Below, piece after piece: positions 33,560-46,941 of a stretch of 64,000 nucleotides of DNA (position 1 is its first letter; the number at the start of each line of letters is the position of its first letter). The notes below the pieces were generated by a model. That model was not told the DNA's origin. It did no database searches and saw nothing but the letters and a program-made list of their open reading frames with translations. Origin of the DNA: Cycas panzhihuaensis (Eukaryota > Cycadophyta); NCBI GenBank assembly GCA_023213395.1, contig CM041465.1:159657741-159721740 (forward strand). The letters run 5' to 3'. Both the position numbers and the translations under genes were made by a program.

Positions 33560-36500
33560 TATTGTTCGTATTAAAAAAAGATTGCATTTTTATTGAGCAG
33601 ATTGTGATTTTATTGTAGCATATTGCAATCATAAAACTAACTACAGTCAAGGGATTTCACCCTTCTAAGGAGTGATTACAATTTTAATATGGGTAGGTCA
33701 TGCCATCACAATATGGTAACATTTCATCATGATCCTAGTATGTACAAGGCCTACGATCACAATCATATAGCCTAGATATATGATCTTGAAATGTGCAACG
33801 GTCTTAAAATTGGTGCTTGTTTGGTACGCATAAACACTTGGTTAAAGTCAATGAAAAACTCTACACCAATGTGAAGGTGTAGATCTTTCTTTAGACTTAA
33901 TTTTTTTGCGTTTCCAATACTTAAGAAAACACTCTCACTCCACACATTGATAGATTAACAAATTGATCAACTCCATCACTCTTACGACACCAACCCATGT
34001 CCTCTGACCCATTTCCTCACTTGTTAACATGATTTGTGCACGAGGACATGTCCATCATCAACACACATGGGTAATCAACCAGTGTGTTTGCCATCTATGA
34101 GCTATGCCCATTGTATACATAATATATTCATCAAAATGTCTCAATATGGGGTTTTCTAAGGACTAATCCATAACCTATCAAGTTTGAAGTTATGCTTACA
34201 ACCAAACTTAAGCCCTTTTTGTGGTAATTTGGTAACTCACATCTAATGGGATTTAGCTTATTTACAATTGATGGTTTTAACTTATAAACAACTAAAGACT
34301 TATTGATTCTAGTATGATTCAAGTACAACACAATCAATTATTTTTTATGGGGCATTTATTGTTTATGAAATTGAATCCTATATTTTGTATTTTTTCCCAT
34401 AATGTTCAATTCCATAAACAATACATGTCACATAAAAAATAATTGTTTTTTTATCTACAAATCATGTTGAAATTAAGTTGTTATCAAGGGGGCTATTATA
34501 TCTTTATGGCATAAAGGTCATTAACTACTGATGTCATATAAAAACCACACTATCTACTAGTTTATATGGGCAACTAGCTACTATAGGCACTAATTTGTTA
34601 AGAGAGTCTTCATGTTCATGATTTAATCAGCAATATATTGTAGTTACATTTTAGGGACATGTTAAATTACATGGCCAAATGGATGCTAAATATCTATAAG
34701 ATTAGTGTAATTTGTTCCACCTCTTACCTTAATCTACTTCAATAACTATTAGTTCAAATTATATCAAACATTGATACTATTAGTTGGAATTACAATAATA
34801 TGAGCTCTTAGGCTTCATAACATTATCAAGAGTGCCTCCTAGTCAATGAACTTCTACATACAAAGGAATGTGATTGAAAGACTTTTTTAAATTCAAGTAA
34901 TATGGCTAAACATTGATTTTAACATATACTCTCTTTACCTTTTTACATTTTTTTTTAAAACTAAGTTCTCACGAAAAATAGAGCCTTAAATTAACCTTTA
35001 ACATCATTTCTCGTATATTTGGGGTATATTTATATCAATAGGTATTTGGAACCATAAAAAGAAAAAGATTTATAATAATTAAATATCCCTAAAAATAAAA
35101 AAGATCATATAAAGGATGATAATTTTAAAACTTTACTCATCCTCAAACTAAATTTTCTATTATAAAATAACAAAACATGCCAACTAACTAGTCATTGTAT
35201 ATGTATTATTCCTAACCTTATGGCACTTCTTCCACATCTAAAATCTAACTCCATATCATAAAAATATTATATTTTTAGTGATGGAAGGTACTTAGAAGTG
35301 TTAGGGAGCTAAAATTTTAGGCATTTAGCCCATTTTGCATCTAGTGTTGGTCACATGTCCTCCATATGATTATGGGCTAACATGAAGGGGGCTATTGGAC
35401 TTTAAAAAGTTATTAAATTTAATATATTTTTGAAAGTATTTACATAAAAAAATATAACCCTAAAAAAATCATATCATCTTCTCCATTTTGTATTTTTTTT
35501 ATTTGTGTCTTTGTGAAAGGATATGCGTGTTTAGTAAATGGTCTCCATCTGCATCAAGTTAGTAATGACAAAGATCAGTAGGCATTTTCACTTTTTGTTT
35601 GTAATGGCAGTCATCTACATTTGTCATTTATGTTTGTTTAGAAAAAAACTCTTGATCTATCTATGTAGATGGGCATTTTTTCTTACATCTCTAAAGCCCT
35701 ACGTATCAACTTAATAAGGCTTTGGCTAAAGGGTTCCACCAATCTTCACTAAAGAGTTTGATATAATGAAGAAGATGAATATCCTCTTCACAAGTCTAGG
35801 GTTCCAAATGCATGAGCTTTATCCATAAAAAATAGATCTATGCCCTCCTTGATTGTCCTAACTCTAAAAGAGCTTATTAGGATATGCTAGTTAAGGCAAT
35901 TTGTCTAAAATGAAAATGGAATTTATTTTTGGCTTTAAACCTTATATTTATCCTATTTACATTGTCACTTTGATGCACTTGATAAGCTAAGATCAAGATT
36001 AAGAGGTTAAGGAGTGCACAATTTATTACATAGGTTTGTTCATTTCAATGCATGGGGATAACCTTCATGGCAAGTTTTACAATTGTCCACTTGTTCTAAT
36101 AGAGCAAATGGGTGACTATGGACCTTTTTCACATGATTTTCTTTATTTGTATGAATTTTCATTTGATCTTTGTACTCTTTACTTTTTTTTTTAAAGTTTG
36201 ATAATATATCTTTATTTTGATGGCGGATTTACTATAACACTTTATTCAACTGGGGAATGTGTCGTATGGGGAATCTAAACCGAAACATTTACTATAGAGA
36301 TTAATAGGATCAATGTTTATCTCTCTATATATAAAGCTTACATAGGAAGCATCATACATAAGTTGTTACAATTTCATAATTGAATAGTAACCATTGAAAT
36401 ACCATGTCTTTCTTTATATCAACAAGTAAAGACAAACCCCCTCCCTCGCTCTCCTCGCGCACCACACCCCCCTTCCCCCCCCCATAAAAAATAAAACTAA

Positions 36501-38843
36501 TGTAGCCAATAATGACTTCTATAGTAAGGATCTTTTTTCTTACCATCTAATTTTCTTTCTATGGTATTTCATAGGGGTTTACCAAAATGTCACATCCTAT
36601 ACATTCCCATGGCTTTTTGCAAATTCTATTTTCATTTAGAATAATTACCTATCATGGACTCACCTCTAACCTCTAGATAGTTAGGGTTTCTCTTTCAATT
36701 TCCATATTTATAACCAATGCGATCTACTTGTTGGCTTACAAAAATTAATATATATTAATTGAAAATATGCTCAAATTACCAATGGGTTTTTCATAGTAAG
36801 AAACAACTCTTCATATATCACATGTAATCCATACATATGGCGTTGAAAAATAACTTAAATTTATGGACTTAATAATGAAAAAGTTGCTTACTTTATATAG
36901 GGCCCTCATGTCTATAAAATAGATTGCTAAATCAACTATTTCATTAGCTTTAAACTCATAAGCAACTTCAAAAAATAGCTTGGCCTAAAATATCCACAAA
37001 AAACTTTAAAGAGCTTGCCCCAAAATATGGTCATACGAGGCATAAGTTATAGGTACGTTCCATAAAAAATCATTAGATCTTTAAAAACAACTATCATGCC
37101 TCTAAAAATATTTTCTAAAGAACTAGGCTCTAATATTCTCTAAGATTTTATCTTTGTATTTGATACCACTTATTAGATATTGAGTCTATGTTATGATACT
37201 AATTATTGGTATGTTATAAGAAATGTCTAATGTAGAAGAAAAAGAAATAAGCAATGGACCTAACTAAGATTAAATATAAATTTGAGCATGAGGTGATGAA
37301 ATGAATAAAGTAATGAAATATACAAAGAAACAAAACATGTACATAATAAATAAACATAATAATTAGGTGGAAGAGTGGCTAAACTTTAAATTATTTAATA
37401 TAATAGTGTATATATTTATAAGATAAATTTATCTCATATGAGAGAACCTAAAGTTAACTATTGTATGCTTGGTACACATTTTAATAAGACCACTAATATA
37501 CCATTTCATAGTATCCTCAATATTATATTGAGAAAATATATGAGAAACTAGGGAACTAATACATTAGCATATGATATTAAATATTATATCATATATACTT
37601 AAACTAATTAAAGGTTTAAGATTCACTTTTAACCTTACATGCATTTCTTTGCTTGTAACCATAAATTACATCAGAGTACACAATTTAGAGAATATTATAT
37701 AAATATATTAAATGATGCATTGTTAACATGTCTTAATTTATTAATTTATTTTTTTATTTTTATGAAATAAAATAAGTAAATTATATTAACAAGATATTAA
37801 AAAATGAGTACATGAGAAGGTAGCATTTCCTTAAATATATACATGTAAAATTTTTACCAACAAAAAGATAATTAGTAAGCATTAATCTTACACATAAAGG
37901 AACTATTACCAATCAACTAAACAAAGATGAAAAAGCCATGTGATGTTATTCAAGGTGCTAGAAAATAATATTTATAATATTAATTAATTGCAAAGATACT
38001 AGAGCAACACTTCCATAATATCTGTTTGTTGAGTTGGATTTCTTCAAAGGTAAATGATTACTAGCATTAGGTTCATCATCATCTATTTCTTCTTTAGTCA
38101 TTATAGGTCCTAAGCATCCTTAGTGTAGTTTATGACCAGGAGGATTGGAGAATAAGCCATAGAAATAATAACTATATAAGGGGCCACATGAAAGGAAAGA
38201 ACTATGGAAATTACAGGACCATAAGGATAGTAATAACATAAGGGGTTATATAGGACTATGGGCTATGTTGACTATAAGGTCATCTCGAGACAACAAGTGG
38301 TGTTAGCAAACCTATGGAACCAAAGTAACATAAGTAGATCAAGGAGGTAATTCATACTAACAAATAAAAATAGATTACCCCATAGAAATATAACCATGAC
38401 CATAGCCATAAGAAGGGGAAGTGACTGAAGTTGATATAGAAATGAAATTATTAGTCTACATAAAAGATGACATGATTTTAAAGAGCTTTTAAAGCATATT
38501 GATAGCTAAGGCATTAGCCTCTAGTGCCATATTCATCTACAATATAAGAGAATATATTAGCTCAAATATAAAATTTAAAATAGAGGGGATCTATTCAGAA
38601 TCATAAAGGATACAATTACATGCCTGTCAAAGATGACACAAAACTTTAGCCCTGAGAATATCTTGGGTTAGTACAAAACCCTTGTTAAGTATTGATATGT
38701 CATATAAAAAAACAACATCAAAATTAAAGGGGTTATATCAAATGATTGTCATCTTAAGCTAAAGAAATCTCAATACTATAGAAGTAAAAGAGAAAATCCC
38801 AAGTAAATGTTTTGCATCTTATTCTAGATTATGAAAGGGTAAT
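33560..38843. other. AT-rich intergenic DNA, nothing recognised
   Basis: More than 5 kb without a supportable gene, LTR or RNA. A pyrimidine-rich tract (36,433-36,484, with runs of C up to nine) stands out. On the minus strand near 38,520-38,060 a stop-ridden but non-random frame (SYGYGHGYISMG, YYYPYGPVISIV) follows an acceptor-like TTATATTGTAG; I could not assign it. Confidence 0.45.
36433..36484 (+). repeat. Homopyrimidine-like tract
   Basis: About 50 bases almost only C and T, with CCCCCTCCCTCGCTCTCCTC and a later run of nine C. The complementary strand gives the Gly/Glu-rich frame at 36,546-36,352, which is a composition artefact. Confidence 0.7.
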
Positions 38844-38848
38844 GAATT
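38844..38848 (+). repeat. Target-site duplication, left of element C
   Basis: GAATT, repeated at 53,055-53,059 right after the 3' LTR. Five base pairs is the usual duplication for Ty3/gypsy integration. Confidence 0.85.
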
Positions 38849-41678
38849 TGTTTCCCAACTACCAGGAATAGATATGGATAGGTCAACTCAAGTAAGCACA
38901 GGTATGCTTCTTCCTTTTAACCTTTATTGTTTCTTTGGAAAGGTAGATAGAAGCATTGCCTCATTACACAATTAACTGCCACATTTGAGTGATCACCTTG
39001 TATTTACTGCTTGATCATGCTGCTTGTCATGCTTTTAGCCTATGATGACCCGCGGGACCTACCTTTCCGCAAGGTAGGCATCCCCATGACACTCTATGAC
39101 CCTGTGTGCCATCTCCACGTCACCTCAGGCCTCATTTAACTTGTATAACCCGCTCATACCCTGATCTTGTGACCCTTTCATAACATTTCTAGGAATCTTA
39201 GCTTTTGATGCCTCATTTGGTCTAGTTCTCCTATCACCCAGACTATCCCTAGCCACCTGGACAAGAGGGTCAGCCCCTCTTAGGCCTATCACACCTCTTT
39301 CTAGGGCTCCCAAGACCTTGGCCATTGTTATTTTAGCATTATGGTCTCGCACCGCTGTAAACTTAGCGGTACCGTGAAGTTTATCGTGGTACCGCAAAGT
39401 TTACTGTGGTGCGACTGTTGCACTTTGTTATTTTAATCCACCATGGCAATTATCATTTTTTTTATGGAATTGCCACGTGGATAAGTGACCAACTCAGCCC
39501 TACCCAAACCCTAATTGCTCGATTAGGGTTAGGTTGGGTATATATCCCAAAAAGTACCTTATTTCACATCTTCTTGGCTCTCAAACATCACATTCTACTG
39601 CTATAATTCTACTCTCTTCCTCCTCTCCTTCATAAGTACGCCTGCAACACTACATTTTCTGCCATTCTAGCTTAGGATTCGCTTGCAGCACCTCTGTCAT
39701 GTGGCGAGAGACTCTCCTCCAAGTATTTCCAAGTAAGATCTCCTCGTTTCTCCTTCAATTTCACCTAGCAAGTGTCTTTTACAACTCCACTTTGGGAAAT
39801 ACCCTGTAAACCTTACATGAGCTGCCCTCTTCTACTGGTTGTAAGGATAGATCTGCCCTTAAATCAGCCTAGCAGGTACCCCTTACCTTGTTTTTATGTT
39901 TCATAATATATTTACTCTGTTAGAGCTTGTTCAAAAGTATATTTTTCTTCTTTTTTTATCCTTTAACTGTAGAAAGGATTGCTCTTTCTTGTGTTTAGCT
40001 TTAAATACCTTAATCTCCTTCCCATTCTCCGCTAGTTTTTTGCAAGAAAGCTGCAGGAGAGGGTTTACAAGGATTGGGTGAAGGGAGTAAGGTGGGATCC
40101 ATCCTAGTTAGACCTACTCCCCAAGGGCAAACCCCTTCATGTCCTTCCTCTCTTGTGCCTATGCTTTCCTTGAGCTAACTAGGAGTGGGTGGAATCTAAG
40201 CCTGCACTGGATATTAGCGTACATAGCCCTTGCTGTGCTAGTTCCAGGCCTGCACGCTCTTCCTTTGGGCCCTCTCTATGCCCCTAACATTGTCCAGCAT
40301 CTATTCGGACCTTCGGCAAAGCTTGTGTGGTAATTCGCTACCCGTAGCGCTCTGCCACCTAGGCATCTCTCCTACGCCTTGCAACATTCATCCTCATGCT
40401 TGCTGGTTGCTCATAGACTATCACATAACCTTCATCTTGCTGTATTTTGAGGCTGTGTGGAGAACCATTTGCAGAGGTTTTTACCATCCTGAGGCTACCC
40501 CTTTCCTTCTTGCTTGGTATGCATGGTCATTCTTTGAGGAGAGCATAATTATTTTCAGTAGTAGTTCCACTAACTTAAAATATAAAATTTTAGCATTCAT
40601 ATTATATCTTTGCCCATATATTATCTTAAAGCCCCTTTTTGGAAGGGAAAAACCCTTGTGGTTACAGGTTTGAAGCAATGTTCATGAAGGGAAAGAACAT
40701 ACGACTCCAGGTAAGTCTTCACCCTTCTTTCCTCTTCTGCTTTATTCACTTCTTTATATGTTTGCTAGCTTTCTTTGCTTTCCCACTCTATTTTGTCCTT
40801 TGTATGGGGAAGGTAAGGAAGCCTCTATTTCCCACTTTGACTTTGGTTAGACACCTACTAAAGGCAAAAGGGTGTACGTTGTATGCAAGTGAGGTTCTCC
40901 ATCAACCGCTACACTACTCGGGTACGCATCGTCTCTCTCCTTCCACCCCCTTCCTTTTTATGCTCTTATCAAGTATCTATTACATTTGTTTAATAAATCA
41001 CATAAAAGTAAAAAGGGTAATAAATTAATTACTTATATTTGCTTTGTATAAGTGTGTTACGTGCTTGTTTTTATAGGAAAAGGGCATAGTAGGGACTACA
41101 TTCCTCCCCCTTTTTCCTATCTAGTCTGAAAGCACCCTTAGTTGCATTTCACTTAGCATGCACGCTTGAATGCACATAAGATACTTGTTTCCCTTTGTTC
41201 TTCCTCCTTTGTCTTTTGCCATTGAAAAGAAAAGAGAGAGACAGAGGGAGAGTAGCTCTTAGTCATCCTTTTTTCCATTCCTTCCCTTGGGTAGGTTCGT
41301 CTTAGGCTAACTAGCCTAAGGGAAGCCTATCCACACTTGTCTTAAGCCCTTTGCCTATATTCCCATGTTTCATGTTCCTTTGCCATAGGAACCCTTCCTT
41401 TGAGGGTCTCTCCTCTTCCCTTTCGGCCATCCAAGGGTAAGGGGACCTTACCCTTTGAGACTATCTGAGGTACCCCTGTGTGTATCTCCCTTCTCAGATT
41501 TGAAAGCTACTCCGAGGAAGTTGGGCGCCATTTGTAGGTCCCGAACTCATGCTTCGGTGTACAAATGCCTTGTGTGGTGTTCCCTTTTGCTTATAGGTTT
41601 CCATCCATACCCCAACATTGGCTGTTGGTCACCTTAATTCCTACTAAGTGTAGTGACCATCCTGCAGATGTGATTCCA
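38849..41678 (+). repeat. 5' LTR of element C (2830 bp)
   Basis: Starts TGTTTCCCAACTACCAGGAA and ends TGATTCCA. It aligns throughout with the 3' LTR (50,230-53,054); by eye about one base in ten differs over the first several hundred bases, mostly transitions. It contains the promoter module (separate entry) and several short spurious frames such as 40,278-40,673. Confidence 0.95.
39345..39545 (+). promoter_or_regulatory. LTR promoter module: palindrome array, G-box, telo-box pair, TATA box
   Basis: In order: two overlapping imperfect palindromes (TAGCGGTACCGTGAAGTTTA and TGGTACCGCAAAGTTTACTG; 39,354-39,412), a perfect G-box CCACGTGG (39,473-39,480), an inverted pair AACCCTAATTG / ATTAGGGTT (39,507-39,530; telo-box-like) and TATATAT (39,539-39,545) in GGGTATATATCCC. 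The same order occurs in the 3' LTR (TATA at 50,920) and, decayed, in LTRs A, B and D. Transcription of gag-protease would start shortly after. G-box and telo-box are known plant promoter elements; the array is not one I recognise. Confidence 0.75.
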
Positions 41679-41698
41679 TTGGCGACCATACTGGGGAC
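41679..41698 (+). other. Primer-binding site, element C
   Basis: TTGGCGACCATACTGGGGAC directly after the 5' LTR. The best-preserved site in the window. Shape TGGCGAC...GGGGA is that of Ogre/Tat-like plant gypsy elements, which are reported to use a tRNA-Arg-type primer; the match was not computed. Confidence 0.8.
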
Positions 41699-41843
41699 CT
41701 ACCAGTAAGGGAGCTAGTTTCTATCTCTTCCTGTTGGTGCTACTACCTCTTAGTAGCTTTCTCCCTTTTGTCCATTTTGTTGGGTAGCCCCCAACGCATA
41801 CCTTGCATTCTTCTTTCTCTTCTAACACATTGGCGAGTTCTGT

Positions 41844-44800
41844 ATGCGATGCTTCTCACGTCGCCTATGAGGTTTGCCTCCCATTGTTAGAAGACCCCAC
41901 ATACTGCCTCCTTCCATCATTGGATTATGATTTGACAATGGAAGGATATCCTTCGGATAGGGCATACCATGCCTTTGCTTCCAGAGCTCATGAGTTTCCC
42001 ATATCTTTCCCAGGGTCCACCCAAGAGGGTGATGATCCTATCTACTATCCGGGTGATCAACAACACCCACTTGATGTCCATCCCTCTACTCACGGAGTAG
42101 AGGGTCTGTCATCTCTTGAAATTCATCACCCAGGTGGTGATTCTTACGAGGAGTGCCCTGAGGGGTCCACTTTATTTGAGGTCCCATCTACCTCTTACGA
42201 TTAGGCAGATACCCCTCCCATCGGTGTGGTTGAAGCTCTTAACGAATGCTTTCATGTTAATCACCTTGAACCACATTCTAGGTGGTTTGAAGATGCCTTG
42301 TGCAGTGCGGCACCCTCCTCATCTACACCTGCCTCGTCGTCTTCATCCACGTCTACACCTCCTACAATAAGTAACCCATTCATACCAACGCATCTGTCCC
42401 ATTTAATTCTAACATCTGCTTTGGGGACGTCCATTGCGCTTCCTACTTCTCTTTGTAGTCCCAACTCTTCTGGGACCTCTTACGGCATGGCTTTCTCCCA
42501 GCTTGGGGTTAGCATGCCTCTCCCTAGCCAAGCAAATATGCCACCTCCAAAAGTGGCACATACATTTCCCATTAGACCTAAGGGTCCTGTTTATGCTTCT
42601 ACCTCTAGTTATGTGGGGCCTGTTTTTACATGCACCCAGACTCAGTCTAGTGGTCCTTCTCTTTATGTACCCCCAGGCTATACATCTCAGCCTTGGGGGC
42701 ATGGTAAAGGGAACCACATTCCTGTTTATGGGGTGGACCCTTTACACCCATATGGGGTCGCACCACCCATAGGTGGCCCATATGGGTAGAACCCAGTCCC
42801 TCACCTCTCATTTCCACCATCTTGCGTAGCTCCTTACCCCACATCTTCACAAGGAATCCCAACTTCTTTTCAAGGCGCTTATCCTTAAGTCCCTTTTTAA
42901 CGAGGGGTATTTCCTCAAGGAGGGATGGAACTCCCACTCCTATCTGCTCCTTGTTCATTACCTTCTTCATCTTTTATTGATCTTATGATCTAGGCGAGGG
43001 CACGTCCCTTTATGGACTATAGATTGACACCCTTGTCTATCGAGGCACTGAGAACCAACTTATTGTCTCATCCCCTTGAAGTTCCCAAGTTCGATGGAAC
43101 TTCATCACAAGATCCAGCAGAGCATGTTCGTAGTTTCTCTATGGCATGCATAGACTACTGGGCCTATGATCACATATTAATAAAAATATTTCCATGATCT
43201 TTACAAGGCGATGCTCTCAAATGGTTCTCTCGCCTACTCGCTCATTCCATCTTCTCATTCCAGCAACTCATGGATGAGTTCATCAACTATTTTGATGTGG
43301 CTCGTCCATTTGAGAGTGGAATGAATTCTCTTATCTTGCTTAAATAATGTCATGATGAGATGAATCGTGACTTTGTGCAACGATTCTACAACCTCCTCCA
43401 TTCCACCAAGGCTACTTTGCGTGAGGAATTGAAGAGGAATATCTTTATCAATGCACTATGCCCTGAAGACCATGTGGAAGTCCTTAAGATAGGAGCAACC
43501 ACATACAATTCCGTCATTACGAAGTGCTTGGCTCTTGAAGCTATTGAGAACCATGCTTAACTCAAGAAGCCCCTTACGCCCTCACAGCGATGTGAGGCAC
43601 CTCCCCCAACCAAAGAAACTAAACCTCAACAATACACTAGGTCTTCTTCCCACTCAACCAAGGAGACCTTAGATCCACTTACCTCCACCATACGTTCATT
43701 CGAACGTACGATGAAGGAACTTAAACTTCAAGCTCATTCATCGCCCACATCCAACAAACCGATCTAACAAGCTTCCCATGCCACTCCTCCTAGGGGCGGC
43801 AACACCCAATCCTCTCAAGTAAGGAAACCCAATTCCTCACTTGAGAAGAAGTGGTGCTCCATTCATGGAGAATGCTTCTATGACGATTCACGTTGCCAAG
43901 TTCAGCATCCTAGGGATGCCTCGCAACGTAACCCATCTCCCAAATGAGCCTCAAGGCCCAACCTCAACCAACCTGTTCATAGAGATCTGTTCCCCAAGCA
44001 TGGGGAGTGTGATCGCAATTCTCAACCAAAGAACAACTGGAACCAGGAGAGATCCCCGAATCCATGCCCTTCACACGCTAAAGGGAAGGGATCGTGGGGT
44101 TCATCTTCTTCTTCATGTTCCCCAGATTGTCATACCCCTTCACCTTTGTGATCCCAAAACAAGGGAAAGAAGGTGATCCAGATGCTTGAGACTATCCCTC
44201 TATATGCTTTAATCCGATCTCACACCGTTAAAGAGGCGAATGGTGCCTCTTTGTCCACATTTCATCCTAATCCTCTTCTGAAAACTTCTATTCCAGAAGC
44301 CCTTGTACTTCCCAAGACCATTCTCGTGCGCCCTGGCTGCTATGATTTTTGAAGGGCGCTTCCCCAACCTACTATGAAGGGGAAGCCTTTTTCTATTATT
44401 GAGCTTTTATCTGATCCTTTGCGGGGATGCCCTTGATGGATGTCTTGAGAAGTTGTCCTAAGTAATGTGCTCTTCTTCTTGAAGCTCTTAGCCAACAAGA
44501 TAATTCCATCCATGCGGTAGGTGCCACCTCCCATGGACCACCTGCCATCTCATTTGATCCTCGTGATCTTCCATCTCCCAGTGAATGGGAGAATTTTTTG
44601 CATTATCCATTCATTATTATTGTTGACACTCCCAATTTTATCATAAAGAGGACCATCGTAGATAATGCCTCCTCAGTTAATGTTATGCCTGTGCGCATGC
44701 TCAAGGAGTTGGGCATAGTGGATCTTGAGTCTGTCCCTTGGAAATGCCAAGGGTATGATGGGACTGAGAAGTCCCTCTTAGGGACAATCCCCCTTTCCCT

Positions 44801-45643
44801 TACCTTAGGAGGGAAAACCATTTCTGTCGAAGTTGTTGTACTTGATATCGATGTGGAGTACAACCTCTTGTTGGGCCGACCATAGCTCAACCAAATGGGA
44901 GCAATTTGCTCCTCGCATTGGGGGTAACTTAAATTTGTCCATGAAGGACAAGTTAAGATTATCGCCCGTGAGCCTATGCCATCTCACGCTTCTTATCCAG
45001 CTTGTTAGGCTGTCTTCGACGATGAAGATAGCAATCCTGAGGAGACTACCCCTTCCGTGGGACCTCTGTTTCAGGAGACTGACCTTCATCAACCAAATCC
45101 TATGCCATGTCATGAGCCAGACCTGGTCAAGTTTGCCCCTATTAGTGTAGGTAGTTATGGTCACTTAGTCATCACGGGTGATTCTGAGTTAGATAGTAAG
45201 GGTTGTGAGCCTCCTCCTCAGCGTGTCACCCTAGTTTCATGAGCACCTAGGGGATATCTCGATCATATATTCCTGCTCCTCTTCATTCTACATTGGCTCC
45301 TGAGCTGTTGGTCCCAAACCAACCACTTCTTTCACCTTCTTGCCCTCCTCGAGTGGTTTCATGTAGGTGTTTACATCGATGAGCCACTTGTAGAGGCACT
45401 TCTTCTTCACGCTCTAGATCCTTACCCAGGACTAGAGCCACTCCTACTCGGACGCAACCTTGCCATGTGACCCATCACGTACTAGGTCCGTCACACTCAT
45501 TTGGTTTCGACCATAGCCAGTTTACCTGTAGGCCTAGCCACACAAGGCCTACCCTTCATCACCTATCTCCTATTCTACGTGTGACCACCCCCACCTCTGC
45601 ATGGCCTAACCACACTTCTTTCTCTCTTTACACTCTGAAATGA
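41844..45643 (+). pseudogene. gag-protease polyprotein of element C (decayed)
   Basis: Start ATG 41,844 (MRCFSRRL), set by comparison with MRRFSHRLRGLPP of B and E. Domains: Ser/Pro-rich N-terminus (TQEGDDPIYYPGDQ, FEVPSTSYD, QPWGHGKGNHIPVYGVDP) to about 42,900; retrotransposon gag core 43,010-43,560 (VPKFDGTSSQDPAEHVRSF, LKWFSRLLAHSIFSFQQLMD, NRDFVQRFYNLLHS); an unusual Cys/His cluster WCSIHGECFYDDSRC (43,850-43,895); protease 44,598-44,990 with VDNASSVNVMP and DIDVEYNLLLGRP; then a tail of about 200 residues ending SFSLYTLK. Stops are mainly C-to-T or G-to-A products, plus a few indels. The polyprotein would build the particle and cut itself; no pol follows. Confidence 0.88.
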
Positions 45644-46240
45644 GCTAAACTACCATCCTAAGTGTGTTTCCATTCCTCCTAGCTATGGGTGGGATGGTGG
45701 CTTAGGGTGGCTCTCTCATTTCTTTTGGGTTCCTCTCGCGGAACCCCTATTCCCATTCCACTGGGAACCTTGTCCTCCTATTTAGGTATCTCCCCCAATT
45801 AGGATGACGTGTTGGAGTGTTGTCACTCCCTTCCAATTGGCATTTCATTTGCATATCCCACTATGCTCCCATATGGACGTGTGTTCTGCCCTATCTCTTA
45901 GCCTCACATGTGTTTATCGCCACTGCTCATGGTGATTGTGTATGTCTCTACTAGGAATATGGCCCATCATGAAAGGAAATATGCACAATTCAAACAGATA
46001 TCATAGCACAAAAATCATACACTAATCAATTTAAAATATCACCAACCATGTCCTTGTGCATTCGTGTACCCTCATACATATACATATACAAACACAGAAA
46101 CATATACATCATCCATCACATGTTATGATATATATCATCATACATTAAATGGGGTATCAATCACCCTATCTATATACATAAAATAATCATCATATGTCAT
46201 ATCATATAACTGGTATGGTACATCATCCGTGGGAAGCTAT
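45644..46240. other. Spacer between convergent genes of element C
   Basis: No conserved frame. AT-rich from 45,990 with CATATACATATAC-like runs at 46,075-46,110. It lies between the end of gag-protease (plus) and the end of the antisense gene (minus), so it probably holds both 3' ends. Confidence 0.5.
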
Positions 46241-46941
46241 GGTCCTTGCAGGGAGGAGTACAATCATGTGGCTACATATGGTGACTCCTTAGATGTCTGT
46301 GATTTCTCTCATCTAAATCAAAACTCCTACTACTCTACTCTGCTACTACCTCGCCCCTGGGGCGTCATCTCCTAGCCTGTGTGATCCCCCTCCTGGGGAC
46401 CACATACCTCCTAGGCTCCTCTTGCGCCTCTAGGAGCTCTCCACCTTGCACCCCTCGTCTCGTGGCCTCCTGGGGTTGTCGCTGCATTATGTATGTATGT
46501 CCTTCTCCATAATGATCTCGAGGCCACCTTGTTCACCAGTCACGTATCAAGCCTAGATACGATCTTGGTCTCCCTATACTCCTCAGAGCCTCTCCTCCAT
46601 CCCCCAGAGACGCTCCTCCATCACTGCCATCTAGATGCGACTCTCCACGTCCCCTCTGGCTCCTCCCTAAGCCTCCAGCGCCTGTATCCAACCCTGTAGG
46701 GCATCCCTCTTAGCCTGGATCTCGTTTAACTCCACCTGTAGGCGTCCTGTACGTGCCTCATACTCCTGGGACTCTGCGATCCAAATGTCCCTCACCCTCA
46801 CCAATGGGGTGAATGCTGTTGTGTGGGCACCTACCGATCTGGGCTCCTCTCCTGCCTGGATGGAAGGTTGCCCCTCCACATAGGCCTAGGGAAACATCTC
46901 CCAGACTATTACCTCTACCAATTGCTGGATCTATGTTATTC

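Noticed and set aside
36352-36546. Minus-strand frame with GGGKGGVVREESEGGG
   Set aside because: Composition artefact of the C/T tract at 36,433-36,484.
38060-38560. Non-random minus-strand frame after an acceptor-like TTATATTGTAG
   Set aside because: Many stops, no recognisable family and no partner exon; left as unassigned.
40278-41028. Frames of about 130 codons inside the LTR, also near 52,021-52,401
   Set aside because: Although both LTRs keep similar frames, this follows from LTR homology; there are no domain features and the region is LTR in all five elements.
42409-42970. Minus-strand frames of over 100 codons and an extra plus-strand frame in the gag region of C
   Set aside because: Shadows of the gag frame; the sense frame alone is shared with A and B.
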